Assembly (NCBI GenBank): GCA_963969395.1
Contig: OZ017799.1
Location: 932,501 to 996,500, forward strand
DNA from: Pseudoscleropodium purum
Lineage: Eukaryota > Streptophyta > Bryopsida > Hypnales > Brachytheciaceae
Length of the DNA: 64,000 nucleotides
Direction of reading: 5' to 3'
The translations under genes were made by a program, and so were the position numbers. Shown piece by piece: positions 46,897 to 59,490 of this stretch; the first letter of the stretch is position 1, and each line of letters starts with the position of its first letter. The notes below the pieces were generated by a model, which ran no database searches, was not told the DNA's origin, and saw nothing but the letters and a program-made list of their open reading frames with translations.

Positions 46897-49732
46897 TGGC
46901 TAAAAAATAGCACATATTATATGTCCATGATTCTATTTTCATCTACAATTTGACAATTTCATCCAAGATTTTTTTTAATTTGAAGTATTATGAAAAAAAA
47001 AACTTCATGGTTCATTGCCATTATTTAGCCAAATTAATTTTTGCTAGTACAATCTAGCACTATAATGCCAAAAATTAAAGCTGTGGTATCCATAAGTCAC
47101 TATAGTGCCTCTATGGCAAAGTAGAAAGACCTAATTCTAACCCTTTTATGGACAAAAACTATACAAGATTTATCCAATTTACATCACTTTATGGTCACCA
47201 TGTATTAGTCCAACATATTTGAATGTTTAAAATGATATATAGGGGAGCAAGTAGGGTGGTTTTTGAATTGTAGCATAATAAGGTCTCTACCTAAGTGTGT
47301 GTTATTAAATGATCTTACAAAGGTTATAACTTTTTACATGGAAAAGATATCTTTACAAATGATATTTGTGAAGACTCTTCAAAATGAATTTTGATTAGCT
47401 AAAATCTGAGCTAATATTCCTAGAACAAAACTTCTTATATTGTAGGAAATATCCTCTCCTTTAGTCCAAAGCCAAAATTTGAAATGTTTTGGAAACTTAG
47501 GAATTTGGATAGAAATGATTAATTTTCACTCCAAAAAATTACAAAACACACATTGTATAATTATCCATATTCATGGTAGGAGTGAAATGTATCATTGGAT
47601 CTAGATTAGCATGTATAAAAACTTTTATGACTACTTTTTACCTCAATGCAAGCACCTTCTATGTCAAAAAGACAAAATCACAATATTGCATCCAAAATTG
47701 GGCTTTCTAAAAATTAAAGGGTTACAAACATTGTAAGATAAATTTAATTATTCATTTTTAGCATAGATATTTTAACTTTATAACATTATATCAACTAATT
47801 ATTAATTGGTTACTGGATGATTTAATAAAGGCCAGCAAAATGAAAAAATGCAATCTTTCATCCAATTTTCTTTGTTAAAGGTGCTTGAACACATATTTTG
47901 AGAATGGTGTTGAATATTGTCTCATATGATATTTTGACTTTTCTACATAAAATGGTGCTTGATCCACAAACCATTGTGTAGTGTATTTTGACAACTTCTA
48001 GGTCATTACTTTTGATGTGAATTTGAATCATGAAAATGAATTTTTAAAAATTTGAGCCTATCTAATGAAATGAAACTCATGAAGGCTACATCCTATTTAA
48101 ATTTGAAAATTTCTCAAAATTCTATAATTTTTTGCACTTTAAACTTGGCACCAACTTACCATGGAGTGGTGGGTTTAGAATTTTAGAATTTTATAGTAAA
48201 TATTTTATGCCATATTGTTCTAAACTGTTATGTATAACTTTAAAGAAAATTTCAGATTTTTTAAACATATTTTGTATTTGATATGAATTTTTTTCACTTT
48301 TTTTTTCAAAATTCTGAATTTTAAAACTATAGAAGACATAACAATCTCAAATTATATATACCTTTAATTAGATTTCAAGTCGTTTTAGACCTAATTTAAA
48401 TTTTAGATTTGTTTGTTTGTTTGATACAATGAATAAAAAAGAAACTATGAGTTCCTCACTATGTTCTTGGTATTAGTGGAAGAAGGTTGCAGGACTTTGT
48501 TTCATGGTGTTTGGACCTATAGTTTGAAAGTAAGGGATTTTTGAATTACTCTAAAATTAAAAAATTGAACTAAATTATCTTTTATTGTGAGAAAACCATA
48601 ACTTTCACATTGCATGTTCAAACACCACAAAACAAAACCCTTGCATTTCTTTGTGCATAAAGTTTTTTATTTGTATCAAGAACATAACCTTTCACACCGC
48701 AACAAAGTCCTTCATGCCTAATAGATATTAAATTTCAAATTTTTTATAAATTAGAAAATCAAAAAGATTATTTTTATTTTATTTTAGCCATAACAAGGGT
48801 AGAAAGCACAATAATATATATTTCTAAAAAAGTACACAAAATTTCATTCATATATGGTTGTAAAATGGGAACATAGAGAATGATGAACTGCAAGGTTTGG
48901 AAAAAAGTGGTCATAGGGAACTTGTCTCACAAACTAAGGAACTTAGTTGATCATAGATATTTTTTTTTGTTTACACTTACCCCTAAAGGATAGGGCTATG
49001 ACCAAAGATTCAAGCCTCACCCTTCTTTTTATTTTCTACCATTTTGAAACTATTTACTTTTAAGAGGTGAAATCAATGTCTTCTATGTGCCAAAAATACA
49101 TCTTTTTGTGAAAATTTGAAATTACAGTGAATTTGGTAGGGAAAGACTAAAGAAAATTCATAGCAGATACCAAATATAATCAAAAACTCTGAAATTTTTA
49201 GCATAGGTGCACTTTGTAGTGTAGAACATCATGGTATAAAACAAAGTTGCCATATCATTCTAAAATTAGAAAAACTACAAATCATGGTTACAAGCCCAAA
49301 GTTCAAATTGCAATAAATTTATTATATATTTTTCTTTCAAATTTTGCAATTCAACTTTTCCAATTTGGAATAGAAACTAAACTTGATATAATACATTTCA
49401 TTACTTGACCTCAAATTTCAAAAAAGTATCATTTTTATGGCTAAAATTCACATCAAGAGTAAAGAGCAAGCCTTGGCCAAACTACACTCCAAGGTGATCC
49501 GTGACTTAAGTCTCTTCCTACCTGAGGTCATCCCCAAGGACAGAAAAACGTCCCCAAGGAGCTAAAGCTAAATTCTTTAACTTTAAAACCAAAACAATCG
49601 TGGATAAAACCTCGCTTAGCCATGAGAAGACGAGTACTCTTCTTTATGCAACTCCTCACCAATGAAGCTCAACCCAAAAATCAGCTTCAGAACCCACTGC
49701 AAAATACACAATCTTCCAAGCTTCATGAAAGC
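46897..49732. other. AT-rich intergenic DNA with repeat family E copy 2 (47975-48310)
   Basis: No gene is recognised. 47975-48310 repeats the block at 39935-40150. 48490-48700 holds a diverged piece of the 46-kb palindromic repeat (tttcatggtgtttggacc and gttcaaacaccacaaaac, inverted). The last roughly 200 bases before 49733 are probably the 3' untranslated region of the biotin gene. Confidence 0.5.
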
Positions 49733-52700
49733 CTACCCAAGAAGAGCAAGCAATATCTGCAACATCGTTGTGCACGTTTTAGGATCTGTAAGTGGCCCAC
49801 ACATGAGGTAAACAACGTTTCCTAACGGTCTGGCGTAGATGCCTTCATGTCGAAGACCTTCCACAAGTCCTTTCGAGACCAACGACGCATATCTGCAGGG
49901 TAGGACGATGCGAGGACACGGTTAATTTGCTTTCGCCTCCAAGGTCGGTATGCCAATGCTTACAACATCTTAGTTAGATAAAATTTACTGAACTAAGCTC
50001 TGCAAATTATCCGTGAGGCTGATAATGATCTGCCGAAGGGGACTAAGTCAGTCAAAATTGTAAGTACTAAGGAGCTTTTAAGGAAAGTTTACAGAGAATC
50101 CAGCTTTTTTTTGCCTCAACGACAAAGAAATCTTCTGTGACATCATGGATTTGAGAATCGAATGCACATACCCTGCTTCAGCTCCACTAGCACGGAGCTC
50201 CAGTGCAAAAATGGTTCCAATGGACACCACTCTTTCAACTGAAGGATGCGATGATATAGTTGACACTAACTCAGGGCTCCACAACTGCCATACCACTTTT
50301 GTCAGTTCAGAGGACACTGATACATGAAACTCAAAACCTACAATGTACGTGCCGAATACTGAGCCAAGCAGCTTGCTAATTTTACTTGTTCATAAAACAT
50401 ACTACGTCTAACTTCATGAAGGAGACACTAGGATATTAGCAATGAAACTTCATTCAATAGACTACTTCTGCACAGCCTTTTCCTTTGAAATTTTCTGATA
50501 AGTTTTTAAGTGTGAAGGAAATTGACCAATGTATTTTACCTCTCTTAGACGGCGCCCATCTTGTAACAGGTTTGGATTTTTTGAAGGATCAGAAAAATGT
50601 TGGAGGGATAGAACGGCGCTTGCACAGCCAACGGCATGGGCTGTATATGAATGGCCATGCAGCAGCGCATCTAACTGCGTCCACAACAATCCCACATCGA
50701 ACATCGTCAAGAAGAGCAGATGATCTCTAGAACCGTCTCCTAATTGATCTCTTAACTGGATGTGATGAAGTGAACTTTCGATCGTAAAATATAGTCACTC
50801 TTCAACTCTGAGAATTCAATTCAATAAAGGAGATTTTCCAATGCACTAGAACACATCAATTGCACATACAACACAAAGCAGTTGGTAAGGACCAATCCAG
50901 GGTTCTTTTACGCCTAAACTAACAAGAAGATGAAGTTTCCAAGAGATTTGAGAATTGCCTTTGAAATGCCGCGGAAAGCTTCAAAGACAGACTGAGTTGC
51001 AAGTGTTGCAGATAGAGGAACTAAGCCTCCCGTTAGTAGCTTTGAATAGCATGCTATGTCAGGAGTACAACCCAGTAGATCTGCAGCAGACTGGCAATAA
51101 TAATACAGACAAAAAATGAGAGGGTAACTATTGCAACAGGTGCATTAATTTCATGCTGAAAACAGAGTAAGCCATATTAGACGATATATGCAGGCAAGAA
51201 TTCCACGAAGAACAATCATGACAACATCTTCAGGCCAGAAAAATTTAATAGAGGCTGAAGGACGACCAAGTGTCACAATTAACAAACCTCAGTTCCAAAT
51301 CGCCAGCAACCAGAAAGGACTTCGTCAAATATTATTGGAATTCCACGGCGGCGACATTCACGAACAAGTATCCGCTGGAACAAGGGGTCTATCATATCCA
51401 TTCCTCCAGCTCCATGAATCACTGCGTCAGAAACATCACATTAAAACAAAAGAACGCGGGTACCTTGACCTGGAAACTGGAAGATCAAAGTATTTGAGCT
51501 CGCTTCGCGGGAGAGCATCGAAGTGCAAACTGCTGGATCTTAAGAATAGTGGACAGAAAGTGCAAGAAGATCAACAGCATTCTTTTAACAATAAAACTCA
51601 GTCAATGAAGGACTCAAGCATCACTTGCCCCACCTGGTTCTATAATCAATGCAGCCAATGAGGTATACTCATCTCTGGCTGCAGAAGCAAGTTGCCCGTC
51701 AATTGACCTGCTGTAGAGGTTGGCAAGAGATGTAGAGTCTCGACAGATGTCGAAAACCTCGTCCCTGGATGTCCAGCCTGTTTCAACAAGGGAGATATAC
51801 TGTCATTAGATCCAATATCGTATTTTCACGAGATTATTTATAACAACAACGTTCCTTCTCTAGTCTTGCAAAATATGAACATTTGAAGGCAGGCTTTCAG
51901 TGCCAAGTGACATAAATATAGGCCAAATTGTGCAACATACTGGAAGCAGAATCGGAGGAAACACTATCATCGTAGAAAACAGGAAGTCGCAAAAGCCAAC
52001 GACCCCGTCGTTGGAAGACTGTGGGTGGCTCAAGGAATAAGCCCCTCCCAACATGCCTGTGACCAATACGAGTCAATAGTCATTCTTTGCTGATTCTTGC
52101 TCCAAGAAACGTGCAACTCAACAATAAAATGCTTTCAGAGCAACATAGACGAGTTTCTCAATCAGAGTACACTGTACACATTAAGAATAACATAACAAAT
52201 ACAATAACAAGGTGTAGGGTTCAAATCACACTTCAGGGTCTTAGTTGGGAAATATCTCTGGCGTAAAGAGCGGCGAAATTTTTGGTTCTGCTCCTAAGAA
52301 ATCTTAGGCAATAGATGCATTGAAAGAAAATGCACCATACAAATTCATTACAAGGGACAACTATCTACCCCTGATAAATAATACCAAGGACTATTTTATG
52401 AGATTCTTGCATTACATTAGAAATGTGAATGTATCTTTGACAACAGCCCATGCAGGTATTGAATGAAACGTACCATGGTTGTTGCTTGAAACCTGTGTAA
52501 ACAGACGGCGCTTGGGCTTCCATGGCACCTAATGTATCCCCGTGATACGATCCTTTTAAGGCCACAACCTGTCTTGGGAAAAATACAGGTTGTACATAAG
52601 TCAACAGCAGCATTTTTAGCTTCCTCTCATAGCCCAGCTCTCATGAAAGAGAGCTCTGTTGTGCTTATCATCCACATATGCTGGTAGCATCTGGTACACA

Positions 52701-55700
52701 TTTCATTCACATCCATCGTCTAGACTATATCTGACTCTACGAGCTTCTCACTGAATCATTTATATAATATTCCAAGAATAACCATACAGGAAACTATGAA
52801 GGTTGAAAGGAACAGCAAACGGATTTGCTTACCTTGAATTGCACTCCTCTCCTCCCAGTAGTAGAGGGATTGCAAAGACCATGATCAACAATGTATTTTC
52901 GGAAAGCCATTTTAATGGCGACTTCTATAGCCGTCGACCCATTGTCTGAGAAAAATACACGGTCTGCCCATCCTGTTCATAAAAGCATTCACATTTGAAT
53001 CTCGGACTTCAAGTGTCTAAAGTATCTATACTCACAATACAGACATTAACGTACGACTTTGAAATCTGTATGCTCGGAAAGTTGGACGATGCACAAAGTC
53101 AAAGCAAACATACAAGTCGAATCATGCCTGTCCTCGAAGAATATGAAAACTTCCGCAAAGATGAGAAATGAGATAATTACCTCGGCCTACCCCTGCGAGA
53201 AGAAGTTCAGCACACCGTAAGGCAGGCTCGTGGACATTTTCAGGGAACATAACATGACCGTACCTTCCAGCCGTGTGAGCCGCTTCTCTTGCTAGCTCGG
53301 ACTGAAGACAATCAACAAATTATTTCCCAGACGTACGAGACCACAATGGCTAGCAGTCAACTACTTCAAAATAGCATGCTTACCTCTACAATTTAAGAAG
53401 TGCTCTGTATGCAGATCCCAGGGGGATGAACTCAAAACACAATACACTAGAATTTTACAACAATTTTAGCACCTGCAAGGTACTATCAGGGCCTTGAGTC
53501 CACCAGCTCGCACATGCGTCAAATTGCTGAGCAATCACCTTACTTGCTGAAGTTATTCCAGCCTGCCTAACAAGAAAAATTGCACTCATCAGATCAACTT
53601 CAGTCCTTGACTTCCCTACGTAGTCAATAGGAGGATGCGTTAATGATGAGAACTCGAAGTATTTTAATCACAGGAGTGAAAGTAAAATGAATTTGTTTCT
53701 TAGCAAATTCACCTTGTAGACAGAAAGGTTCTCCCCTGATCTTGAATCGATAAGCGTAATTGAGTCTTGAGCAACTAGGTCATGCTGTGTGAAGGGCCAC
53801 CACAAAATATCGCTTGCTTTCTTCGGCATCTCCCCTAGCCTCTTCAGTCTCTTGAAATGAGCGTAGTCCAGAACATCCCTTAACTCGAGAAACTTTCCTT
53901 CCGCGAGGCCAAACCACTCTTCAAGGCTTATCTTTGGATCTTCAGGCAGAGAAGGAAGAACCAGAACCGGTATCCTAAGGGAAAAGAACAAGAGCACACC
54001 AATATTAACACTAAATTTTCATACAAGAGAAATTGCGACGTTACATACGCTGCTATGGTGGTAATTACTTTCATGGTGATTGCGACATTCATTCCTCATT
54101 GTTGATTAATGACGAAGAATGATATCAATCATGTTCCCTTACTTGTGCCGCAGGTACTGCAAAAGAGGCTCCTCATTGCTTAACCCTGAATCCACAATAA
54201 CAATGGCAGGTATATCGTAGCCACGAGAACGTAGGCTCTCATACGCTGATATGGTGGTTGAGATGCCTCCCAACCTCCCGTCTCCGACTAGTATACCTGG
54301 AAATCTTAGCGATCTGTACCAAGTGCACTGAAATCAATTAAAATAAGCAAACAAGCAGCACGCTACGAGAGGTTCTGTACCTGTAAATTTAGAAATGAAA
54401 ATATTTTGATTCATTGAGAAAAACTTTGAGGGTAAGGTTAATGATGGGTACTATTAGTGTACGTATTCTCTATCCAACAACCTACCGTGGTATCTCTGAG
54501 AATATTGCTCAAACTGTAGCAGACTGTAGCACTGGCTCACTTTTGAGTAAGCACCAACTCAAACTCACTGCAGATATAAAATTTTGTCAATGCACAGCCT
54601 CCTCCCCTTGGCCCAGAGCCAATAAAATTCTCTAAGCCCTCGGAGAAGGACATAACATTCTAGAGCAGTGAGAGGCTGAATCTTCCCCACTGCTTCACAC
54701 CAACTATTTTTTATTGAAGTATCACTAGCCATTAATGCTGGCTTCGTAATCTTGAGTTCTCAATCTACTACGAGTAGAACTATAGATGGATTTGTTCAGT
54801 CAACAGTGTTACTGGAGCTCATCCATTTATGAGATAACTATAATGCACGCAATGCCGTGGAATTTAGAGCAAATTAATATATGCAGCCATCAACAACAAC
54901 CACAAGGATCTAAAGTGTACCTGTACAAATCACACTGCAGCGTTCCAGAGGGTCCAGGACTAGCAACCCCGCCCGCCGTTTCCAAAATGGCCCACTTCTC
55001 ATCGCTTAAGGCACTGTTCTCTCCCTTGCTGAGAGCCACAAGCAAGCCTTGAACAGATTCCACAACCAAAGAGTCAGGCACTGCGGCGCCCTCCCTTGCA
55101 ACTGCCAGATGGGGAGATATAGGATCGTGCCACGCCCACATGGTCTTACAAGTGAACCGTGATTGCACATACCGTTCACCTTTACCCTGTACGCCATCAG
55201 GACGAATACCAGCTTGGGCACCCTGCAGTAATTGTGACTCATAGCTGCAAAAGTCTTGCATTCCTGCAGAAATCATATGTGAGAAGGCTATTGTAGGTTA
55301 AGGTAGAAGATACTATTTGCGTCACTGTACGTATTTTAACATAAATGGAAGTGTGATGTCTGGGAGATCAGTATAGATTTGCAGAGAGCTCATTAAGGTT
55401 CAAGAGCTGAATCCATTGAGATCTAATTTTTATCACTATGTATTACTTTCTTGTGCAATTTTGAAGTGGGAGATTGTAGACCACTACAAGTGACAGTACA
55501 ACCCATTTCCATTCAAAGATCAGTAGCCAGACATTTAGCTTTAACCACTTACTAATTGAAGGCCAACCGAGTGTATAAATATGAGTGTTTATTGATAACA
55601 GGATTGGTATAGGAGATGGGATCAGGTCCCTAAAGGTCTTAGTGTCCTCCACCTTGATGCATCCCTCAAGCTGTGTTTCAAGAGCAATAAGTTCACAACT

Positions 55701-56438
55701 AAGCCTTTGTTAAATTACCTATGCCATGGATGCTGGAGGATGAATCTTTTCCCTCCCAGGGAGAGTCGGTCGAGCGAACAGAGCTCCGAACAGCAGGCGA
55801 CACTTGAAGTGTATGATTCGAAACAAACAGACCCTCGGAAATGGCCTCGGGGTGCAATCGTCCCACCCGTGAAACCTCCTGGTACACATACCGCGCATCT
55901 GAGTCTTCCGGAAATCCTGTTTGCACGGGCTTCAGGTACAACAAGTCCTTCCTTCTCCGCACATTTGCAGACTGACGAACAATCGCCGAACACAACCCTA
56001 GGTTTCAACCACTCATAAATTCACATAAAATCAGTATCAAACATGACCTGAGTAAAGTCCGTACAGTTCGCAAAGTTCGTTCAAAACACGATACCCAATC
56101 CCTGCAGTCCCAACGCGAAGTGCTTAACACGAAATTCAACCACAAGAATAGACCCAATTACCGGCGGAAATCAAAGTTTTGCCAACGCCTGTATTACTTC
56201 CCCACACCATGTAGGTCGGGTACGAAATGTCCACGGCAGTCCCAAAGCCTTTCTCCGCCATGCCCCTCCATTCCTCCACTTCCTCAGCGACATGGCTTGC
56301 TTGCGAGCTCACGAATCGCGCCGAAATTGGAAACCGGCGACTCGTTGTAACGACTGAGAGGGTTCCTGAGAAAGACCACTTCAAGGCGACCATCTCCTCG
56401 ATCTTGGTGGCCAATGCAGACAAACCCTTCCTCACCAT
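49733..56438 (-). CDS. BIO3-BIO1: BIO3-BIO1: dethiobiotin synthetase / diaminopelargonate aminotransferase, 16 exons, 903 aa
   Basis: Minus-strand exons 56438-56162, 55997-55719, 55263-54921, 54313-54143, 53974-53713, 53562-53473, 53301-53181, 52972-52833, 52568-52474, 52056-51941, 51777-51634, 51421-51288, 51090-50959, 50674-50540, 50284-50172 and 49892-49733 join in phase (2712 nt). The N-terminus has basic and hydroxylated residues and no acidic run near SRRFPISARF, as expected for mitochondrial targeting. The DTBS half carries the P-loop GSNTGVGKT (80-88), YLKPVQTGFPEDSD and ETAGGVASPGPSGT. The aminotransferase half (from about WWPFTQH) carries GSYHGDT (567-573), FDEV (D712) and the PLP lysine in YSKLLTGG (K741). 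It performs the two steps converting KAPA to DAPA to dethiobiotin. Exon 13 ends AAG/GCAATT, so its intron appears to be GC-AG. Confidence 0.96.
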
Positions 56439-57170
56439 CACTAATCTATTCACATGAATTTCCCACTCTGCACTGACACTAAAACTAATCTCGCTCACAA
56501 AATGCACTCACTCTGTTCAAATTCTTCAGCCTCAAAAACTACAATGTAAGACTGTGCACGCGAGATCCACAGTGTCTGCACGAAACATGTACTAAATGCT
56601 AAGTAATGCAATCGGCTCCCAACTGGTGAATTCCACAGAATTGACTCGATCAAATGAAGAGCAAAAACATGACGATACACAACGTAACGCAATGTTTAAA
56701 TCGAGTTGCAAATTGGAAGTCACGAGAATTGGAAATCGACAACGACATTGCGAGTTGATCGATGAAAGCGGCACTTTGCACCCGCAAGGATTGGACATCG
56801 GTCCCTCGGTCAACTTAGAAACCACTCCATGAAAATTCCTTAAACCCTAAACCCTGGGGAGCACAGTAACTAAGGTAGATCAAACGTATAGCGTCAGTCA
56901 CCTATTACCGTACCTTGAGGTCAGGTTCGTCATAGCCAATTCGAAATCATTTATTTTTCACAAAAATCCCTTTCATTAGTAGCTTTTACAATTTCTAAAA
57001 ATTAGTTATGGGGCAAAAAGAATATTTTGTTCAGTTTACAGGTAGGGACCTCCAACTAGCTTTATGGTCTTGTAGACATGTGTAGTAGTTGGATCTTCCA
57101 ATTTTATCTTGGGACTTGAGCTTTAGTACAGTTAAGGAGGCTTTACTAATAGTTATAGCTACTTCTACAT
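56439..57170. other. 5' flank of BIO3-BIO1 with telobox
   Basis: AAACCCTAA (56842-56850), followed by a second ACCC unit, forms a telobox about 400 bp upstream of the start codon, a frequent motif in promoters of plant housekeeping genes (general knowledge). No upstream exon recognised. Confidence 0.5.
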
Positions 57171-57579
57171 AATATTTGGGAGCCCCCCCACCTTGGGCAA
57201 GCTTAGGACCCCCACCTTCATTTTTTTTATTTTTTTATTTTTTTATTTCATGGGGATCTTTTTCTGAAATTCAAATTAATTTCATCAATATTTTCTATAC
57301 TTTTCAAATATGTCATGCTTGAATTTCTAAAAATTTCATTATAGGCCATATTCATTTATTTTTATTTTGTTTTTTAACGAATCTGACGTGAGTGTAGGGT
57401 ACTAATTCCAACATCTACTGCACCCTCCCATTTATAAGACTGTTGGCTAAGGTAAACCCTAAGGTAGACTAGCCTATCATGACCATGATTTGCAATTTGA
57501 ATATCTTGGATCAATTCCAGGAAGGGTATACATTTTTCACATTAAGAAAATTTGAATCCTGGGGAAGGGTGCTAAACTT

Positions 57580-57782
57580 TTAGTTTTCAACACCCCAAGG
57601 TGCAAGTAAAAAATAAATAATAAATAAATTAGTAAAATTAGTAAAATCTTATGTAGGGTTGATGTGGCACTAGTAGTGCTACATGAGATGCTTTCATTAA
57701 AAAAATAATTTTATTTCCTCTTTAATTGCATCAGGGGGTTCAAAACTCATAGACCTCCCAAGGGCTGAAATTTTTTCTAATG
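57580..57782. repeat. MITE-family member with palindromic core
   Basis: Contains 'gatgtggcactagtagtgctacat', a near-palindrome, then 'ttcctctttaattgcatcag', and ends AGGGCTGAAATTTTTTCTAATG. The same order is found at 59340-59490. The left end is not resolved. Confidence 0.6.
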
Positions 57783-58089
57783 GAAGTGTGCACTTGTTTT
57801 ACATATCAACCCAAGTGGAATTATAATTTTTCAATTAAAATTGTAATTTTTGTAAATTTTTGAAATAATCTTCTTTAAAATTACAAATTGCCTACACAAT
57901 GAAGTCATAAACACCCTATGAACAACCCATAACCACCTTTGAATGTATCTATTAGCACTTAAGTATCCACCAATCAAGGAGTGACATTACCCAAGTTGAA
58001 ATTTGAATGCATTGATTTTGTCAAAAAAACAAATGGATTTGGATGAGTTCTATAGTGGTAATAGGACCTAAAGTAGGATACAGTAAGAG

Positions 58090-59085
58090 GCAAATGGTGG
58101 AGATGGGTTGGTCTATTTTAGGCACAACTACAAGTCCATGTCCTCGACAAAACTACATAACCATAGTACAATTTCATTGTTATATGAGTCCTACACAAAA
58201 GAGACATGTCAATGGTTTTAGGATTTAGGACAACAATTTAAGATTTGGATGTCTTCTTTTAACTTGAGTTCTTACTCATTCTTATTTACATGTCCTACAT
58301 AGATTGTTTTACCTCCTATCACCTCAAATATATACAAAGAGCCTATCTTCTCAATTCTAAATGCAAATAATGGATGGCTTTGGAACTCACTTTTGAAGCA
58401 AAGTGAGGTAGATGTTGAATTTAAGAAGAGGAATGGATTTTCTTTTCGAACACTAACAAAGTATAAGGTTCATTGACAATGTGTAATCTAGTAAGCTTCA
58501 TTGTTCCATGGGTCCTACATAAATAGACACTTTAGTTGTTTTAGGATTATTAAAAAAATCATTTTGGGGGGCTTGCTTCTTCAATGTCCTACCAAAACTT
58601 TGAAAAATATTGTTTTAGTAGAATTTGAAAAAGTTATTGAGATTCAATAAATAATGTTGTAAGCATTGTTTATCCAAATTTTCTTTGAAAAATAAGAAAA
58701 TTCATTGACAATCTCACAAGAACTCCAAAAAAAAACTCACACCACTTATAGAATTTCATTCATATTACCAATTGAATTCAACATCTACCTCACTTTGCTT
58801 CAAAAGCCATCCATTATTTGCATTTTGAATTGAGAAGACAAGCTCTTTGTATATATTTGAGGTGATAGGAGGTAAGAGAATCCATGTAGGACATATAAAT
58901 AAGAATCAATAGGAACTCAATTGCTTATAGTTAAAAAAAAGACATCCAAATCCTAACATATTGCGCTAAACCCTAAAACCACATACCGTCCTATCCATTT
59001 TGTACTGGACAAATTGTAGTACAATCCTATAATTCCATTGGAGGCAGGATCTTAAAACTACACCTAGCCACCCATGCATTTGCTT
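58090..59085. repeat. Large inverted repeat, arms about 180 bp (extending to about 300 bp)
   Basis: 58242-58423 and 58771-58955 are reverse complements with few differences: 'acctcctatcacctcaaata/tatacaaagagc' and 'gcaaataatggatggctt' are shared exactly. Weaker inverted similarity continues outward to about 58090 and 59085 ('tggttttaggatttag' against 'tggttttagggtttag'). The 350-bp spacer repeats part of the left arm directly (58497-58545 against 58168-58215). Non-coding; foldback element or old inverted duplication. Confidence 0.8.
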
Positions 59086-59189
59086 GAACACCATTGTCCA
59101 GCCCACATGCTACATTGGCTAGGCCTACCTTTGAAAAGAGAATATAGTGTCATGCCTACCCATTAGAAAAAATATGAACCCTTAGGATA

Positions 59190-59490
59190 CTATTAAGGAT
59201 TCAATTTTCGGAGTGCCGCAATGCAAGTACAGAAAAATAAAATATATATATTTTAAATGTATTTTTTTTAATATATTTTTTTATATCATAATTTTTAAAA
59301 ATAATTTCTTTTGAAAAAAAAATTAAAAAAGTGTGAAAACTTGGCATAGCGTTGACATGGCACAAGTAGTGCCACACCAACAACTTTCATTAAAAAATTA
59401 AAAAAAGTTGAATTCCTCTTTAATTGCACTAGGGTAGTTCCAAGTAGTTCCAAACTGCAATCTTTCCAAGGGTTGAAATTTTTTATAATG
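59190..59490. repeat. MITE-family member with palindromic core
   Basis: 'gacatggcacaagtagtgcc/acacc' core (about 59354-59380), 'ttcctctttaattgcact', end AAGGGTTGAAATTTTTTATAATG. Same layout as 57580-57782. Confidence 0.6.
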
